A stretch of 64,000 nt of DNA from PZPK01 sp965230795 (lineage in GTDB: Bacteria; Pseudomonadota; Gammaproteobacteria; Pseudomonadales; Oleiphilaceae): contig OZ246020.1 in the NCBI GenBank assembly GCA_965230795.1, positions 744,001-808,000 on the forward strand, in the 5' to 3' direction. Below the pieces are notes generated by a model. It saw only the letters and a program-made list of their open reading frames with translations. It was not told the origin of the DNA and did no database searches. The translations under genes were made by a program, and so were the position numbers. Each line of letters starts with the position of its first letter. The first letter of the stretch is position 1. Positions 8,150 to 16,866 of this stretch are shown here, in pieces.

Positions 8150-9064
8150 CTAAATATGTTGACTCGCCGACCCGGTCAGCGTGCCAAGCTCGCTGGCCAG
8201 GAGATTATAAACAACGCGGATGCGAGAGCTTGTGTGGAGTTCGCGATGCGTCACCAGCCAAACCGGAATTTCCGGGTCAAAGGCCTCCGGCAATACGCAC
8301 ACCAGATCTTCAAAAAGACGGCCTGTATCCATAGGCAGGAACCCGAAACCAAGACCCTCACGAATCAGCTGAAGCATGCAGTTGCTGCTGGCGGAAAACA
8401 CACGAAACTGATCAATGTTCAGCTTGAGTCCCTGCTCCTTTAGTCCCTCTATCAAGGCCTCAGTATTGTCGACACCAACAAAGGGCTGGTTCTCCAGGTC
8501 GTCAACATTGCGTGGTATCCCGACCTCATCCAGCAAACGTTGGGCGGCATATATACGCCCTCTGAAAAAGCCGATACGTCGGGCAATCAGATCATCTTGC
8601 TCCGGTTGTAAATGACGGATGGCGATATCGGCCTCGCGCCGGATGATGTCCCGAATCTGGTCAGACGCAACAATCTCAACGACGATGCCGGGTGCCTGTT
8701 CGCGCAGTTTCCGTACGACCGCTGGCAGGTAGTAGGTTGCCAGCATTTCGCTGGCGGTGATGCGGACGCGACCTTCAATGGCCTGGGAGTGCCCGGAAGA
8801 AACCAGCGCAACCCGATTGGCAGCTTCGGCCATCGCACGCACGTGATCCAGCAGTTCAAGACCCGCGTCGGTTAATTGCAGTTGTCGATGTCCGCGCTCA
8901 AACAGGGTCACCCCAAGCGATTGTTCCAGTCCTGTTACCTGACGACTCAGCGTTGGTTGAGTCTGGCCCAGAGCACGAGCGGCGGCAGAAAGCGAGCCTT
9001 CTTCGGAAGCGGCCAGGAAGGCCCGAACCTGATTCCAGTCGAACGCGATACTATTCCAGTTCAT
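8150..9064 (-). CDS. LysR family transcriptional regulator
   Basis: A 304-residue LysR regulator. The N-terminal winged HTH reads FLAASEEGSLSAAARALGQT followed by PTLSRQVTGLEQSLG. The periplasmic-binding-protein-like effector domain follows. It is transcribed divergently from the methyltransferase gene 101 bp away, the usual arrangement for a LysR protein and its target. Confidence 0.92.
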   Translation of the reverse strand: MNWNSIAFDWNQVRAFLAASEEGSLSAAARALGQTQPTLSRQVTGLEQSLGVTLFERGHRQLQLTDAGLELLDHVRAMAEAANRVALVSSGHSQAIEGRVRITASEMLATYYLPAVVRKLREQAPGIVVEIVASDQIRDIIRREADIAIRHLQPEQDDLIARRIGFFRGRIYAAQRLLDEVGIPRNVDDLENQPFVGVDNTEALIEGLKEQGLKLNIDQFRVFSASSNCMLQLIREGLGFGFLPMDTGRLFEDLVCVLPEAFDPEIPVWLVTHRELHTSSRIRVVYNLLASELGTLTGSASQHI

Positions 9065-9165
9065 CTATTTGCGTATATCAAACCATCGGGAATGGGTATT
9101 CTAGACCTCATCGGCGTATGGTCAAATGACGCCTTTCGCAATTGGACACTAAACGAGGCATATCG

Positions 9166-9798
9166 ATGGCCGTCAACACCAAAGAGTTTTGGGACCGGGT
9201 TGCCCCCAAATACAGCAAACAACCCATCGCGGACACAGAAAGCTATGCCCGCAAGCTCGCGGCAACGCAGGCGCTGATGAAACCGGACATGAAGGTGTTG
9301 GAGTTCGGTTGCGGAACCGGATCCACTGCCTTGGAGCATGCACCGCATGTGGCGCAGATGGTTGCAACCGACATATCGGCCGGGATGATCGATATCGCCC
9401 GAGAGAAGGCAAAGCATTTGGGCATACGCAATGTCATGTTCGAGCAGTCAGGCGTGGAAGACTTTGAAGGGCCGGAGGGCAGTTTTGATATGGTGCTGGC
9501 GCTGAACCTGCTGCATTTGTTGCCGGATCTCCCCGCTGCATTGTCCAGGATTCACAGGCTGCTGAAGCCCGGCGGTTTTTTCATATCAAGCACGGTCTGT
9601 CTGTCGGATCGGATGTGGTTCCTTCGACCGGTGATTCCGGTTATGCAGTGGATGGGCAAGGCGCCGTACGTGTCGTTCCTGAGTGCTGATCAGGTGTTAC
9701 GTGAAATGACGATAGCAGGCTTTGAAGAGCGAGAGCACTGGACGCACGGTCGTGCAAACAGCCTGTTCCTGGTGGTCCAGAAAACGATGCAGGATTAA
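9166..9798 (+). CDS. class I SAM-dependent methyltransferase
   Basis: The 210-residue protein has SAM-binding motif I VLEFGCGTGSTAL, the acidic residue in ATDISAGMID, and motif IV-like DMVLALNLLHLLPD, followed by LLKPGGFFISS. The substrate is unknown; the fold and the hydrophobic C-terminal segment resemble small-molecule or quinone methyltransferases. ATG 9166 follows GAGG; the upstream in-frame ATG 9142 has no ribosome site. It is divergent from a LysR gene, which probably controls it. Confidence 0.9.
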   Translation: MAVNTKEFWDRVAPKYSKQPIADTESYARKLAATQALMKPDMKVLEFGCGTGSTALEHAPHVAQMVATDISAGMIDIAREKAKHLGIRNVMFEQSGVEDFEGPEGSFDMVLALNLLHLLPDLPAALSRIHRLLKPGGFFISSTVCLSDRMWFLRPVIPVMQWMGKAPYVSFLSADQVLREMTIAGFEEREHWTHGRANSLFLVVQKTMQD

Positions 9799-9866
9799 TG
9801 TCGATTCCTTGGGTGTACAGTAATCAGTATCACTGCGCGAAGTGTCGCGTGAGCAGGAGAAACAGT

Positions 9867-10103
9867 ATGAAAAAAATCGGTGTTTTGTTTTGCCTGGCGG
9901 TGTCAGTCGCAGGTTGTAGCTCAAACCAGAGTAAGGAACAGATGTTTATTGAGGCGGCTCAGGCTTGTAACCAGGTCTGTCAGGACAATCCGTACATCGA
10001 TCAGGTCAGCAGCTCGGCGGGCGGGGGAGTACCCCTGTTTTTGATGGGCGGTAAGGAAACCTCCTGCCGCTGTCACCGTCAGGCAGCGGAGGCTGCTCTA
10101 TAG
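9867..10103 (+). CDS. small lipoprotein
   Basis: A 78-residue exported protein with a lipoprotein signal peptide: MKKIG, a hydrophobic core, then the lipobox SVAGC with Cys at residue 17. The mature part is short and Cys-containing (ACNQVCQ and TSCRCH), which suggests metal binding or disulfides. Its stop codon overlaps the GTG of the next gene by one base (TAGTG), so the two are coupled. I do not recognise the family. Confidence 0.7.
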   Translation: MKKIGVLFCLAVSVAGCSSNQSKEQMFIEAAQACNQVCQDNPYIDQVSSSAGGGVPLFLMGGKETSCRCHRQAAEAAL

Positions 10104-10696
10104 TGGTCAGTTTGTTTGGTTTGTCCCGGGCACAGTGGCTGATGTTGTCGGGGCTCTTGGTTCTTTTTCTGGTACCGGTTATGGGAGTCCTGCTGCGTTT
10201 ATTTGAGCTGGCCATGGTGGATGGTCTTGAGTTCTTACCGCGCAATCCCCGGATTGAGTCAGTGCCGACTCCGGTTGTTTTGCATATTGTCAGTTCGGTG
10301 ATCTACTGCGTGCTGGGGGCTGTGCAGTTTTTGCAGCAAACCCGAATGGGGCGTTCTTCCTGGCATCGACGGGCAGGGCACTGGTTGGCCGCGTCGGGCG
10401 CGTTGGCAGCACTGTCAGGTTTGTGGATGACGTTGTTCTACACTTTTCCCGAATCTCTGCAGGGGCCCTTGTTGTGTGGCGTTCGTATTCTTGTGTCTGT
10501 CGCCATGATGCTGTGTCTTTTGTTGGGGATCGTTGCCGTCATCAAAAGGCGTATTGCCCAACATCGCGCCTGGATGATCCGGGCCTATGCCTTGGGCCTG
10601 GGGGCCGGTACACAGGGTTTTGTGATGCTGCCCTGGGTCGTGACAGTAGGCGAGCCGAGTGGCCTGCTGCGTGATGTATTGATGACGCTGGCCTAG
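10103..10696 (+). CDS. DUF2306-like membrane protein
   Basis: This is a 197-residue integral membrane protein with about five transmembrane helices. Two family-type segments are recognisable: SSWHRRAGHWLAASG and QHRAWMIRAYALGL, which pair conserved His and Arg residues near membrane helices. The function is unknown; such proteins resemble heme-binding or electron-transport membrane modules. The GTG start overlaps the stop of the lipoprotein gene. Confidence 0.75.
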   Translation: MVSLFGLSRAQWLMLSGLLVLFLVPVMGVLLRLFELAMVDGLEFLPRNPRIESVPTPVVLHIVSSVIYCVLGAVQFLQQTRMGRSSWHRRAGHWLAASGALAALSGLWMTLFYTFPESLQGPLLCGVRILVSVAMMLCLLLGIVAVIKRRIAQHRAWMIRAYALGLGAGTQGFVMLPWVVTVGEPSGLLRDVLMTLA

Positions 10697-10853
10697 GTAA
10701 TCAACCTCGTTGTTGCGGAATGGATTATCCGCAAGCGCTCAGTCCCTGGAACAAAGGCTGTTCTTAGTGGAAGCACGGCTAATACCGTATCCCGACAATT
10801 TTAAGGCTGGGATGACGGACACAACATTTTTTACCAAGTTTTGGGAGTAAACG

Positions 10854-11180
10854 ATGGCAGGACAATACCCGGATAAAATTAAAACCCTTCCCCTCTACGA
10901 TGGCCGGTTTGACGCCTATAAGCTGGAAGCAAAGAACTGCGATGTTCTGTTTGCATCGTATCCTGCTGGCACATCGATTCCGCCGCATACCCATGATACC
11001 GACAATCATGGCGTGATTACTCGGGGCGAACTGGTTCTGACCATGAATGGCGAGACCACGCGAATCGCGGCCGGGCAGTGGTATCACGTGCCGGCGCATA
11101 CGGAACATGCGGCAGAATTTGAGCTGGAAACCGATGAAATCGAGTTCTGGTTTCAGGAAACACCAGCCGGATCAAAGTAA
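10854..11180 (+). CDS. cupin domain protein
   Basis: This 108-residue single cupin has the metal-binding first motif as PPHTHDTDNHGVITRGEL and the second as PAHTEHAAEF. It is probably a small metal-dependent enzyme or sensor. It is followed 24 bp later by a SnoaL-like gene in the same orientation, so the two are likely co-transcribed. Confidence 0.85.
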   Translation: MAGQYPDKIKTLPLYDGRFDAYKLEAKNCDVLFASYPAGTSIPPHTHDTDNHGVITRGELVLTMNGETTRIAAGQWYHVPAHTEHAAEFELETDEIEFWFQETPAGSK

Positions 11181-11204
11181 GGTTGCTATCGGGATAAAGT
11201 GATT

Positions 11205-11621
11205 ATGAAAGCTCAACTGCTCAGAGCATTTATCAAAGACGTATGGAATGAAGGGCGTATTGATGCTATTCCCGGTTTTATGGCCGACACGTATACGGTG
11301 TTTCATGATCCGGGCGACCCATGGGACGGGATGGTCCTGGATGTGGAAGCCTTTCAGCATCGTGTTGCCACCTCGCGGGCACCTGTGCCAAACCAGGCCT
11401 TCGAGATTCAAACCTTGTACGAAAATGACGATAGCGTTTGCATTACCTGGCTTTGGTGCGGCACCCATCTTGGCGACATATCCGGGTTTCCGGCCACGGG
11501 CAAACAGCTACGTATGTCTGGCGCGACGGTTTATTTTTTTGAAAACGGAAAAATTACCGGGCATTGGCAAGTAGCAGATCGACTTGCCATTTATCAGCAG
11601 TTGCAGGCCAATCAGGATTAA
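11205..11621 (+). CDS. SnoaL-like/ester cyclase protein
   Basis: A 138-residue NTF2-fold protein of the SnoaL/ester-cyclase type. The typical segments are FIKDVWNEGRIDAI, SVCITWLWCGTH, and the closing VYFFENGKITGHWQVADRLA. ATG 11205 or GTG 11199 is the start, with GGGATAAAG just upstream. It resembles the gene at 4857 in fold, but the two sequences differ widely. The substrate is unknown. Confidence 0.8.
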   Translation: MKAQLLRAFIKDVWNEGRIDAIPGFMADTYTVFHDPGDPWDGMVLDVEAFQHRVATSRAPVPNQAFEIQTLYENDDSVCITWLWCGTHLGDISGFPATGKQLRMSGATVYFFENGKITGHWQVADRLAIYQQLQANQD

Positions 11622-11694
11622 GGGCCCGAATGTGGTCGTACGTTTGGAATGGAGATTCAATCGAATTCATGCTGGCTTAAAGAATTGGATGTCA

Positions 11695-11764
11695 TCTGAT
11701 GCTGAGGCAACGCGAATTTCTTTGGGCCGACTTTGCTAGATCGGTTGTTGGTGAAAAGCGGACC
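11695..11764. repeat. 70-bp intergenic repeat, copy 1
   Basis: Read on the minus strand, this segment matches 21574-21644 on the plus strand at roughly 85% identity, including the shared core CACCAACAACCG. The two copies lie in inverted orientation and enclose 11.8-21.5 kb. It is non-coding and ends at TCCGC, a motif shared with the other degenerate repeats of the window. Confidence 0.75.
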
Positions 11765-11838
11765 TCTAGCTTTGTATGCGTCTACATCATGTTTGACTAG
11801 AAAGCAGGCTTCTTGTTGAGCTAGTTAGTAAGCTTTAA

Positions 11839-12966
11839 TTATCCGTCTTTCCTGAGATCTCTAGATTCTGTGATGAGCGCAAGCAATACAATTGCGATCA
11901 GTAGCCCTACCTGAGCTAAAGCCGACCAGTTGAGACCAGCCCAGTATGTAGAAAATGCTAGAAGTGAAAAGACGATTCTCGGGATTACAGGGCGCAAGCC
12001 AAATACATACCTAAATCCTGACAGGCCTAATAAGTAAAAGCCTGTACCACAGCTAATTAATAAAGCTGTGCTATTGTCGATTGGGTGCATGATATGGGCT
12101 GCAGCATGTGCAAAACCGGCTGACAACAGGACAATTCCCAATATCACGGGTATGAAGGCGAAGTAGTACCCTTGAAGCGCCAGCTTCACTTTTCGCTCTA
12201 CAGGAACAGTATGCATTCGATGCTCAGAATTGGATTGATCCGAATGGAAGAACATCCACCACATAGCGGCAACGAGAATCAATCCCATGATAGCTGAGCT
12301 GTACGCGTTTGGGGTCAATTCAACTTTGCCTAAAGCAATACCTATGGCAATAATTGACTCTCCAAATGTGATGATTAACAACAGGCCGTGCCTTTCTACG
12401 AAATGCTCCGCCTTCAGGTTGTAGCCGGAACTGTTCGCTTCACTAACCTTGCTCGCAAGATAGGTTACGAACAGAGAGATTCCTAACGCGATGCACCATA
12501 AGATTATTTGAAAGTCCTCTGGCGCGATAGCGGCCCCTATTAAGAAAACTGCACCTAGAATATTTAAAGGTACAAAACGCCAGACATTTGCCTGGTGTTC
12601 GACTGCGTAGAGAAATGAGTGAACAATCACCACGAAGAGATAACCTACTGAGAATGCGAGTGCGCTTTGGTCGAATGCATGAGGAATCGCAAGAGCACAA
12701 ATAAAAAATGCGGCCATACCGAAAATCAATGTAATTCGTCTTGGTATAGTGTCTGGAGGAGCCTGATTAGCGAGCCATGCGTAGCCGCTGTACATCCAAT
12801 ATATCAATGTGAATATCGCAGCGGTTTTGACGAGCCCAGTCAACGATAAGTTGTGTTCTACAAAAACCGTAAGCTGTGTCACTGTAAACACAAACACTAG
12901 GTCGAAAAATATTTCGAGAGTAGATACTCTTTGATTGTCCTGTCGGCTTTCCAGATTGCTAGTCAT
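11839..12966 (-). CDS. low-temperature-requirement A (LtrA) family membrane protein
   Basis: This polytopic membrane protein has about 375 residues and some ten hydrophobic helices. The LtrA N-terminal motif STLEIFFDLVFVFTVTQLT and the conserved ERHGLLLIITFGESIIAIG are clear. The molecular function of LtrA proteins is unknown. The ATG at 12966 is preceded by GGGGA; a TTG lies four codons upstream. The gene is visibly more AT-rich than its neighbours to the left, as are the next three genes. Confidence 0.9.
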   Translation of the reverse strand: MTSNLESRQDNQRVSTLEIFFDLVFVFTVTQLTVFVEHNLSLTGLVKTAAIFTLIYWMYSGYAWLANQAPPDTIPRRITLIFGMAAFFICALAIPHAFDQSALAFSVGYLFVVIVHSFLYAVEHQANVWRFVPLNILGAVFLIGAAIAPEDFQIILWCIALGISLFVTYLASKVSEANSSGYNLKAEHFVERHGLLLIITFGESIIAIGIALGKVELTPNAYSSAIMGLILVAAMWWMFFHSDQSNSEHRMHTVPVERKVKLALQGYYFAFIPVILGIVLLSAGFAHAAAHIMHPIDNSTALLISCGTGFYLLGLSGFRYVFGLRPVIPRIVFSLLAFSTYWAGLNWSALAQVGLLIAIVLLALITESRDLRKDG

Positions 12967-13065
12967 AGCATTCCCCAAAACGATTCAGTTCTTAGTGTCA
13001 GTTGTTACCTGATTGTTTGATTTTTGGCTAAGCTAGTGGCGCATTGGCGCTACTAGCATATTTAT

Positions 13066-13818
13066 CTAGAATGACGCCGAAACGAAATCGCACTTTGATC
13101 TCTGAAGCTCAAGTTTTCCGTTCTCAACGTAGCCCACAGTGTGTTCACTCTGGTATAGCTGGTATGTATAACTTGCAAGAACGGATGCAGGCGTGTATTG
13201 AGTGCGGTCAGCTTCTGTGTCTGCCTCCAAGCCTGCATTCGTGTATGCCTGATTGAAAAAGTCGGTTGCCGTTGCTGCCGGAGCGAGAACTTTGGCCACC
13301 ATCTTTTTCTTCCCTAGCTTCAGGTCTTCCGAGATGCCTTCGGTAAAAGCAGAGACGAAAAACTTGGTAGCACAATATGTGACGGCAGTTGGAAACATCT
13401 TATACCCACCGATCGACGATACGTTGATTAGTGTCGCCTTCTTATCGCAGTAATCACGTGCATAATTCAGGGATAAAGTAGTCAAAGCTTTAATGTTCAG
13501 ATCCAGCATGTTCTCGGCTTTCGACAAATCTATATCCCATATATTGCTGAAATCTCCGAAGCCAGCGTTATTAATGAGTACCTCTATGTCGAACCTTTTG
13601 CATTGATCATAGAGTTCTTGAGCGAACCCTGGTTGAGATAAGTCGATTGAATGGACTCGAACATCGATTCCGTGCTCAGACGAGAGAAGGGTTTGCTGTT
13701 CAATTAGCTTATCCTCACTCCTTGCGACAAGGATCAGATTGTGACCTTCGCTAGCAAACTTATGAGACGTGGCCAATCCAATTCCTGAACTCGCTCCGGT
13801 TATTAAAACGTATCTCAT
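13066..13818 (-). CDS. SDR family NAD(P)-dependent oxidoreductase
   Basis: A classical short-chain dehydrogenase of 250 residues. It has TGASSGIG for cofactor binding near the N-terminus, NNAG, the catalytic Ser in NVSSIGG, and YCATK as the YxxxK pair. The substrate is unknown. It overlaps the upstream mdaB-like gene by four bases (ATGA), so the two form a translationally coupled pair, likely reducing quinones or carbonyls. Confidence 0.9.
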   Translation of the reverse strand: MRYVLITGASSGIGLATSHKFASEGHNLILVARSEDKLIEQQTLLSSEHGIDVRVHSIDLSQPGFAQELYDQCKRFDIEVLINNAGFGDFSNIWDIDLSKAENMLDLNIKALTTLSLNYARDYCDKKATLINVSSIGGYKMFPTAVTYCATKFFVSAFTEGISEDLKLGKKKMVAKVLAPAATATDFFNQAYTNAGLEADTEADRTQYTPASVLASYTYQLYQSEHTVGYVENGKLELQRSKCDFVSASF

Positions 13819-14432
13819 ACAGTGACCTCCGAAATCCTTTTGTTGGTATGTACGTGATGATCCAGATGGGCTTCTAAACGCAGAAAGTCATCTTCAATCG
13901 TAGGGTTTTTCATCACATCGTAGAAAACGAATGTGGGTAGAGCCTCCATAGCAAGAAATCGATAATTTGCATGCATATGTAACATGAGATCATCAACACC
14001 CTTACCCTGCATTAGATATTCAGAAGGGTTGTTGAACGCTTCTTCAGGAGCATTAAATGTCATTGACAGCATGTACTTCTTGCCGTTAAGAGTGCCGCCC
14101 GTACCATAGTTTTGTTTAGGGTTGTCCGCGGTCCTTCCATCGGTATTGCAAACCCGACCATCTAGTCCAGCGGTATAAACATCGTCCATATATTTCTTCA
14201 TGGGCCAAGGGATACTAAACCAGTTCAATGGTGCCTGAATGATGATCAGGTCTGCCCAGCGGTGCTTGTCTAATTCTTGTTCAATGTCGTAGTCGGATGA
14301 GGTAGCGGTGTGTTTTACTTCGAATCCTCGGGTAATCAAATTGCGCTTAATTCGTTTTACCACCTCGTCATTGAGTTTCCCTTCCGAAAACGGGTAAGGA
14401 TGATGAGCATTTATGATTAAGGCATTCTTCAT
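13815..14432 (-). CDS. mdaB: MdaB-type NAD(P)H:quinone oxidoreductase
   Basis: A 205-residue flavodoxin-fold quinone reductase of the MdaB/KefF group. FMN-binding and dimer features are visible in LIINAHHPYPFSEGKLN, QAPLNWFSIPWPMKKYMDDV and GTGGTLNGKKYMLSMTFNAP. MdaB enzymes make two-electron reductions of quinones with NADPH and protect against oxidative stress. GGAGG precedes the ATG. The LysR gene upstream, in the same direction, is the likely regulator. Confidence 0.85.
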   Translation of the reverse strand: MKNALIINAHHPYPFSEGKLNDEVVKRIKRNLITRGFEVKHTATSSDYDIEQELDKHRWADLIIIQAPLNWFSIPWPMKKYMDDVYTAGLDGRVCNTDGRTADNPKQNYGTGGTLNGKKYMLSMTFNAPEEAFNNPSEYLMQGKGVDDLMLHMHANYRFLAMEALPTFVFYDVMKNPTIEDDFLRLEAHLDHHVHTNKRISEVTV

Positions 14433-14508
14433 AGGGCCTCCTTCGTCAGCTAGCCTGTAGTTAATTGAGATACGAGAAGGAGATTACTTGGCAAGTGTGA
14501 GAAAGTAT

Positions 14509-14537
14509 AATTATCATTTGGCATCAAATTGATAATT
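14509..14537. promoter_or_regulatory. long dyad, probable LysR operator
   Basis: AATTATCA and TGATAATT frame an inner ATTTG-GCAT-CAAAT, giving an almost perfect 29-bp inverted repeat. It is centred about 90 bp before the mdaB-like gene and about 40 bp after the LysR gene. The T-N11-A style dyad fits a LysR-type site controlling mdaB-SDR. Confidence 0.55.
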
Positions 14538-14562
14538 AAATATTATCAGTTTGGCGAAATTG

Positions 14563-15459
14563 TTAGTGTTGATCGCTCAAGTACAGTTGCGCCCTTTCTT
14601 TGAGATACGCCATTACGTAGTGATTTCTTGGGTGCAATGGCCACTTATTTTTATAGATAAAGCTAATCTCATCTGAAGGAACTTCGTCAGAATTTATAAA
14701 CGACAGCTCGCTAAAAACCGGGCTTAGGCGAACCATAAATTCGTCTAGAACTGTATAGCCGAGCCCGCGCGCAACATGATGGCAAATTCTTGGTGCGGAG
14801 TTTGTGTAGGATGAAATAAGCATTTGATCAGTGCCTGAAAAACTTTTAGGAAAAAGAGAGGGTAAGACTTTGTCAGCCATCTTTTTCCCATCGGGATGAT
14901 CAATAAATCCGATTGATTGGAGCTGCTCATAGCTCTGTAAAGTCGTCCCTTTTGGCAGAACAAGCCAAAGTTTTTCCATCAAAAATCTTTGACTATCCAG
15001 GGCAACTGAATCGATTGAATGAGTAGTTAGGCCTATATCACATTCGTTGTTCAGAACTAGCTGTTCAACAACTTTGGTTGGATTAAATTCTATATGAACA
15101 TTGAGAAGAGGGAACTTGACTTGGAGGTCTAGTAGCCAAGGGTATACGAGATTGCCCACACCTCCAGGCATAGAGATCTTGCAGGTCCCTTTAAACGGAT
15201 CCTCATCGCTTAAACTCTCCTTGAGAACCTGCTCGCTATTGATTAGGTCTCTAGCATATTTGAGCACCTCAATGCCTTTAGGAGTAATTTCAAAGCACTT
15301 GCCGTCTCGATTGATCAGGGTCTGCCCCAGATGTTGCTCGAGCTTTGAAATATGCTGACTCACCCCAGGCTGAGTCATGTGCAAGTGACTTGCAGCCTTC
15401 CTGAAGTTCTTTGTATCTGCAAGAACGCTAAACGTTCTAAGCCATTCTGATTTGATCAT
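14563..15459 (-). CDS. LysR family transcriptional regulator
   Basis: The 298-residue protein has the LysR HTH FSVLADTKNFRKAASHLHMT then QPGVSQHISKLEQHLGQ. The effector domain follows. It sits directly upstream of mdaB-SDR in the same orientation, separated by 130 bp containing a large dyad, so it is the probable regulator of those genes. It shares their AT-rich composition. Confidence 0.9.
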   Translation of the reverse strand: MIKSEWLRTFSVLADTKNFRKAASHLHMTQPGVSQHISKLEQHLGQTLINRDGKCFEITPKGIEVLKYARDLINSEQVLKESLSDEDPFKGTCKISMPGGVGNLVYPWLLDLQVKFPLLNVHIEFNPTKVVEQLVLNNECDIGLTTHSIDSVALDSQRFLMEKLWLVLPKGTTLQSYEQLQSIGFIDHPDGKKMADKVLPSLFPKSFSGTDQMLISSYTNSAPRICHHVARGLGYTVLDEFMVRLSPVFSELSFINSDEVPSDEISFIYKNKWPLHPRNHYVMAYLKERAQLYLSDQH

Positions 15460-15879
15460 AGGAAGAGGGGCACATAAGTAAACGTAATGAATATAGTTAA
15501 ATCAAAAAGAAATAATAGTCAAACTAGAGGCATTACATCTTCATGTTTGTTTTTAAGCATTGCTTCGCCCTGTAAACGTCTGCTTTCTCGATAAGCGTGA
15601 CCAAATAAAACCAGAAACCTCGCTCAACTCAACGTCCGCAATTGTCTACCAGCACGCGACAATAGTTTTGCTCTATAGGTCTGCTTCTCTCACAATTCAG
15701 ATGTCATTTTTCACGTGTCTAACTGTTCGCAATGGAAATGATCGTGAAGTGCTTCAACGTCAACACGGACGCGTCCGCAGTAGTAGCTGGTTGACCAGAA
15801 CCAAAGGCGCGGCCAGGTGTCGTTTCATCTGACGCCACAACATGGCCATGATGACCACGTTATGGTCACAAAACCTCTA
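15460..15879. other. 420-bp non-coding spacer
   Basis: This spacer between the AT-rich LysR block and the MAPEG block has no credible gene. Its main content is a diverged copy of the array-end repeat at 15679-15750 and surrounding short segments with GTCTGCTT or GTCCGC cores. It marks the boundary where composition changes. Confidence 0.5.
15679..15750 (+). repeat. diverged relative of the array-end repeat
   Basis: Aligned without gaps to 1959-2030, this segment is identical at about 55 of 72 positions, including the uninterrupted core GCTTCTCTCACAATTCAGAT. The match continues beyond the edge of the 98-bp repeat, so it derives from the left copy's longer sequence family. Confidence 0.7.
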
Positions 15880-16314
15880 TTAAACGACTTGAGCGGCACC
15901 TTGTTTTACCTTCCGGACATGTCGCTGTCTGACTTCAAGCACTATGGCGATACCCAGTAAGAGGACGGCCAGACCGAAACCGAGCACGCCGATGTTGATA
16001 TCAAGGACGGTTTTCTCGCTGCCATCCATAAACCTCATCGAGCCGCCGTATAGATCCTTGATCATAAATGCCAGCAGGAAGCCGCCGGTGACAATCAGGC
16101 TGACAATGGCGCTGCGAACAATCTTCTTTTCGGCCCATATCCACCACAAGCACAGGACGCCCAATGCCGAGTTGGTGAGCAATTGCCAGACTTCATGGAT
16201 GCGGGCATGGGGTGGCCAGAAAGGGTTGAACACATGGCTTGCATTGATCTCGAGTATCGGGACCCCGATCGCATAAAGTCCAATACAAAAGGTGACGAGC
16301 AGTTTCTGGATCAT
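15880..16314 (-). CDS. small membrane protein
   Basis: A 144-residue protein with four predicted transmembrane helices, starting MIQKLLVTFCIGLYAIGVPILE. It has a conserved-looking loop HVFNPFWPPHARIHEVWQ with several His and Trp residues. It resembles DUF6640-type membrane proteins, but I am not certain. It lies 31 bp after the MAPEG gene on the same strand and is probably co-transcribed and co-repressed with it. Confidence 0.7.
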   Translation of the reverse strand: MIQKLLVTFCIGLYAIGVPILEINASHVFNPFWPPHARIHEVWQLLTNSALGVLCLWWIWAEKKIVRSAIVSLIVTGGFLLAFMIKDLYGGSMRFMDGSEKTVLDINIGVLGFGLAVLLLGIAIVLEVRQRHVRKVKQGAAQVV

Positions 16315-16345
16315 GGTGATAACTCCAGTTTATGTCGGCAGACGT

Positions 16346-16768
16346 TTAGAGAAAGAGCGCAATCAGTTGCCAGAGTGTCAGGGCAAGCAATATTAATATT
16401 CCAACAAGGAAGGCCCGGAAACGATGAGGTACGTGATTGCTGCTTGTGTGGATGTAGGCGTGGATGTAACGACTGAGTACAAACGCGGCCAGTAAGCCAA
16501 TCATCAGGGCGTTCGCGTCTTCTGTCAGATAGGCGATAAAGCTGAGCGCGTAAAACAGCATGGGTACCTGAAACTGATTGTCGATATTGTTGGACACTTT
16601 CATGACGGCTTCCGGCCATACTCGGTTGTCCAGAGCGGCCTCAGCGCGATCTACCTGTCGGGCTTTTACGGCTTTGCTCTTCTCAATACCGAGTTTGATA
16701 AATAGCGCGAACACCAGCAGCAGGTGGGCGAGGACGGGAATAAAAATCCATTGCGGGTTAACGCTCAT
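16346..16768 (-). CDS. MAPEG family membrane protein
   Basis: The 140-residue protein has four membrane helices in the MAPEG pattern: an N-terminal helix, then NNIDNQFQVPMLFYALSF with the conserved N-x-x-E/D-x-P-like segment, and FVLSRYIHAYIHTSSNHVPHRFRAF. MAPEG proteins are microsomal-type glutathione transferases or relatives. The ATG at 16768 follows GGAGGAG; the longer frame starting at 16864 runs through the promoter and is rejected. It is divergent from a TetR gene with shared repeats between them. Confidence 0.88.
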   Translation of the reverse strand: MSVNPQWIFIPVLAHLLLVFALFIKLGIEKSKAVKARQVDRAEAALDNRVWPEAVMKVSNNIDNQFQVPMLFYALSFIAYLTEDANALMIGLLAAFVLSRYIHAYIHTSSNHVPHRFRAFLVGILILLALTLWQLIALFL

Positions 16769-16820
16769 AATCTCCTCCGGATTGTATCGTCCATGCCTGG
16801 TCAAACAGGATGAATGTGAT

Positions 16821-16865
16821 AATATGGACGGTGTCAATATATAAGCAAATATGGACGGTGTCAAT
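16821..16865. promoter_or_regulatory. MAPEG promoter within duplicated TetR operator
   Basis: The 18-bp sequence AATATGGACGGTGTCAAT occurs twice as a direct repeat with a 27-bp period (16821-16838 and 16848-16865). On the minus strand the second copy contains TTGACA (16864-16859), followed after 17 bp by TATATT (16841-16836). This is a near-consensus sigma70 promoter for the MAPEG gene. The repeats therefore bracket the promoter and the start of the TetR gene, as expected for TetR autorepression. Confidence 0.65.
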
Positions 16866-16866
16866 T

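Noticed and set aside
9301..9330. GGAACCGG inside the methyltransferase gene as a further ECF promoter
   Set aside because: There is no CGAC at the required spacing and it lies within a coding region.
15560..15832. Plus-strand ORF of 90 codons
   Set aside because: It lies in the repeat-bearing spacer, has no ribosome site, and its translation is low in meaning.
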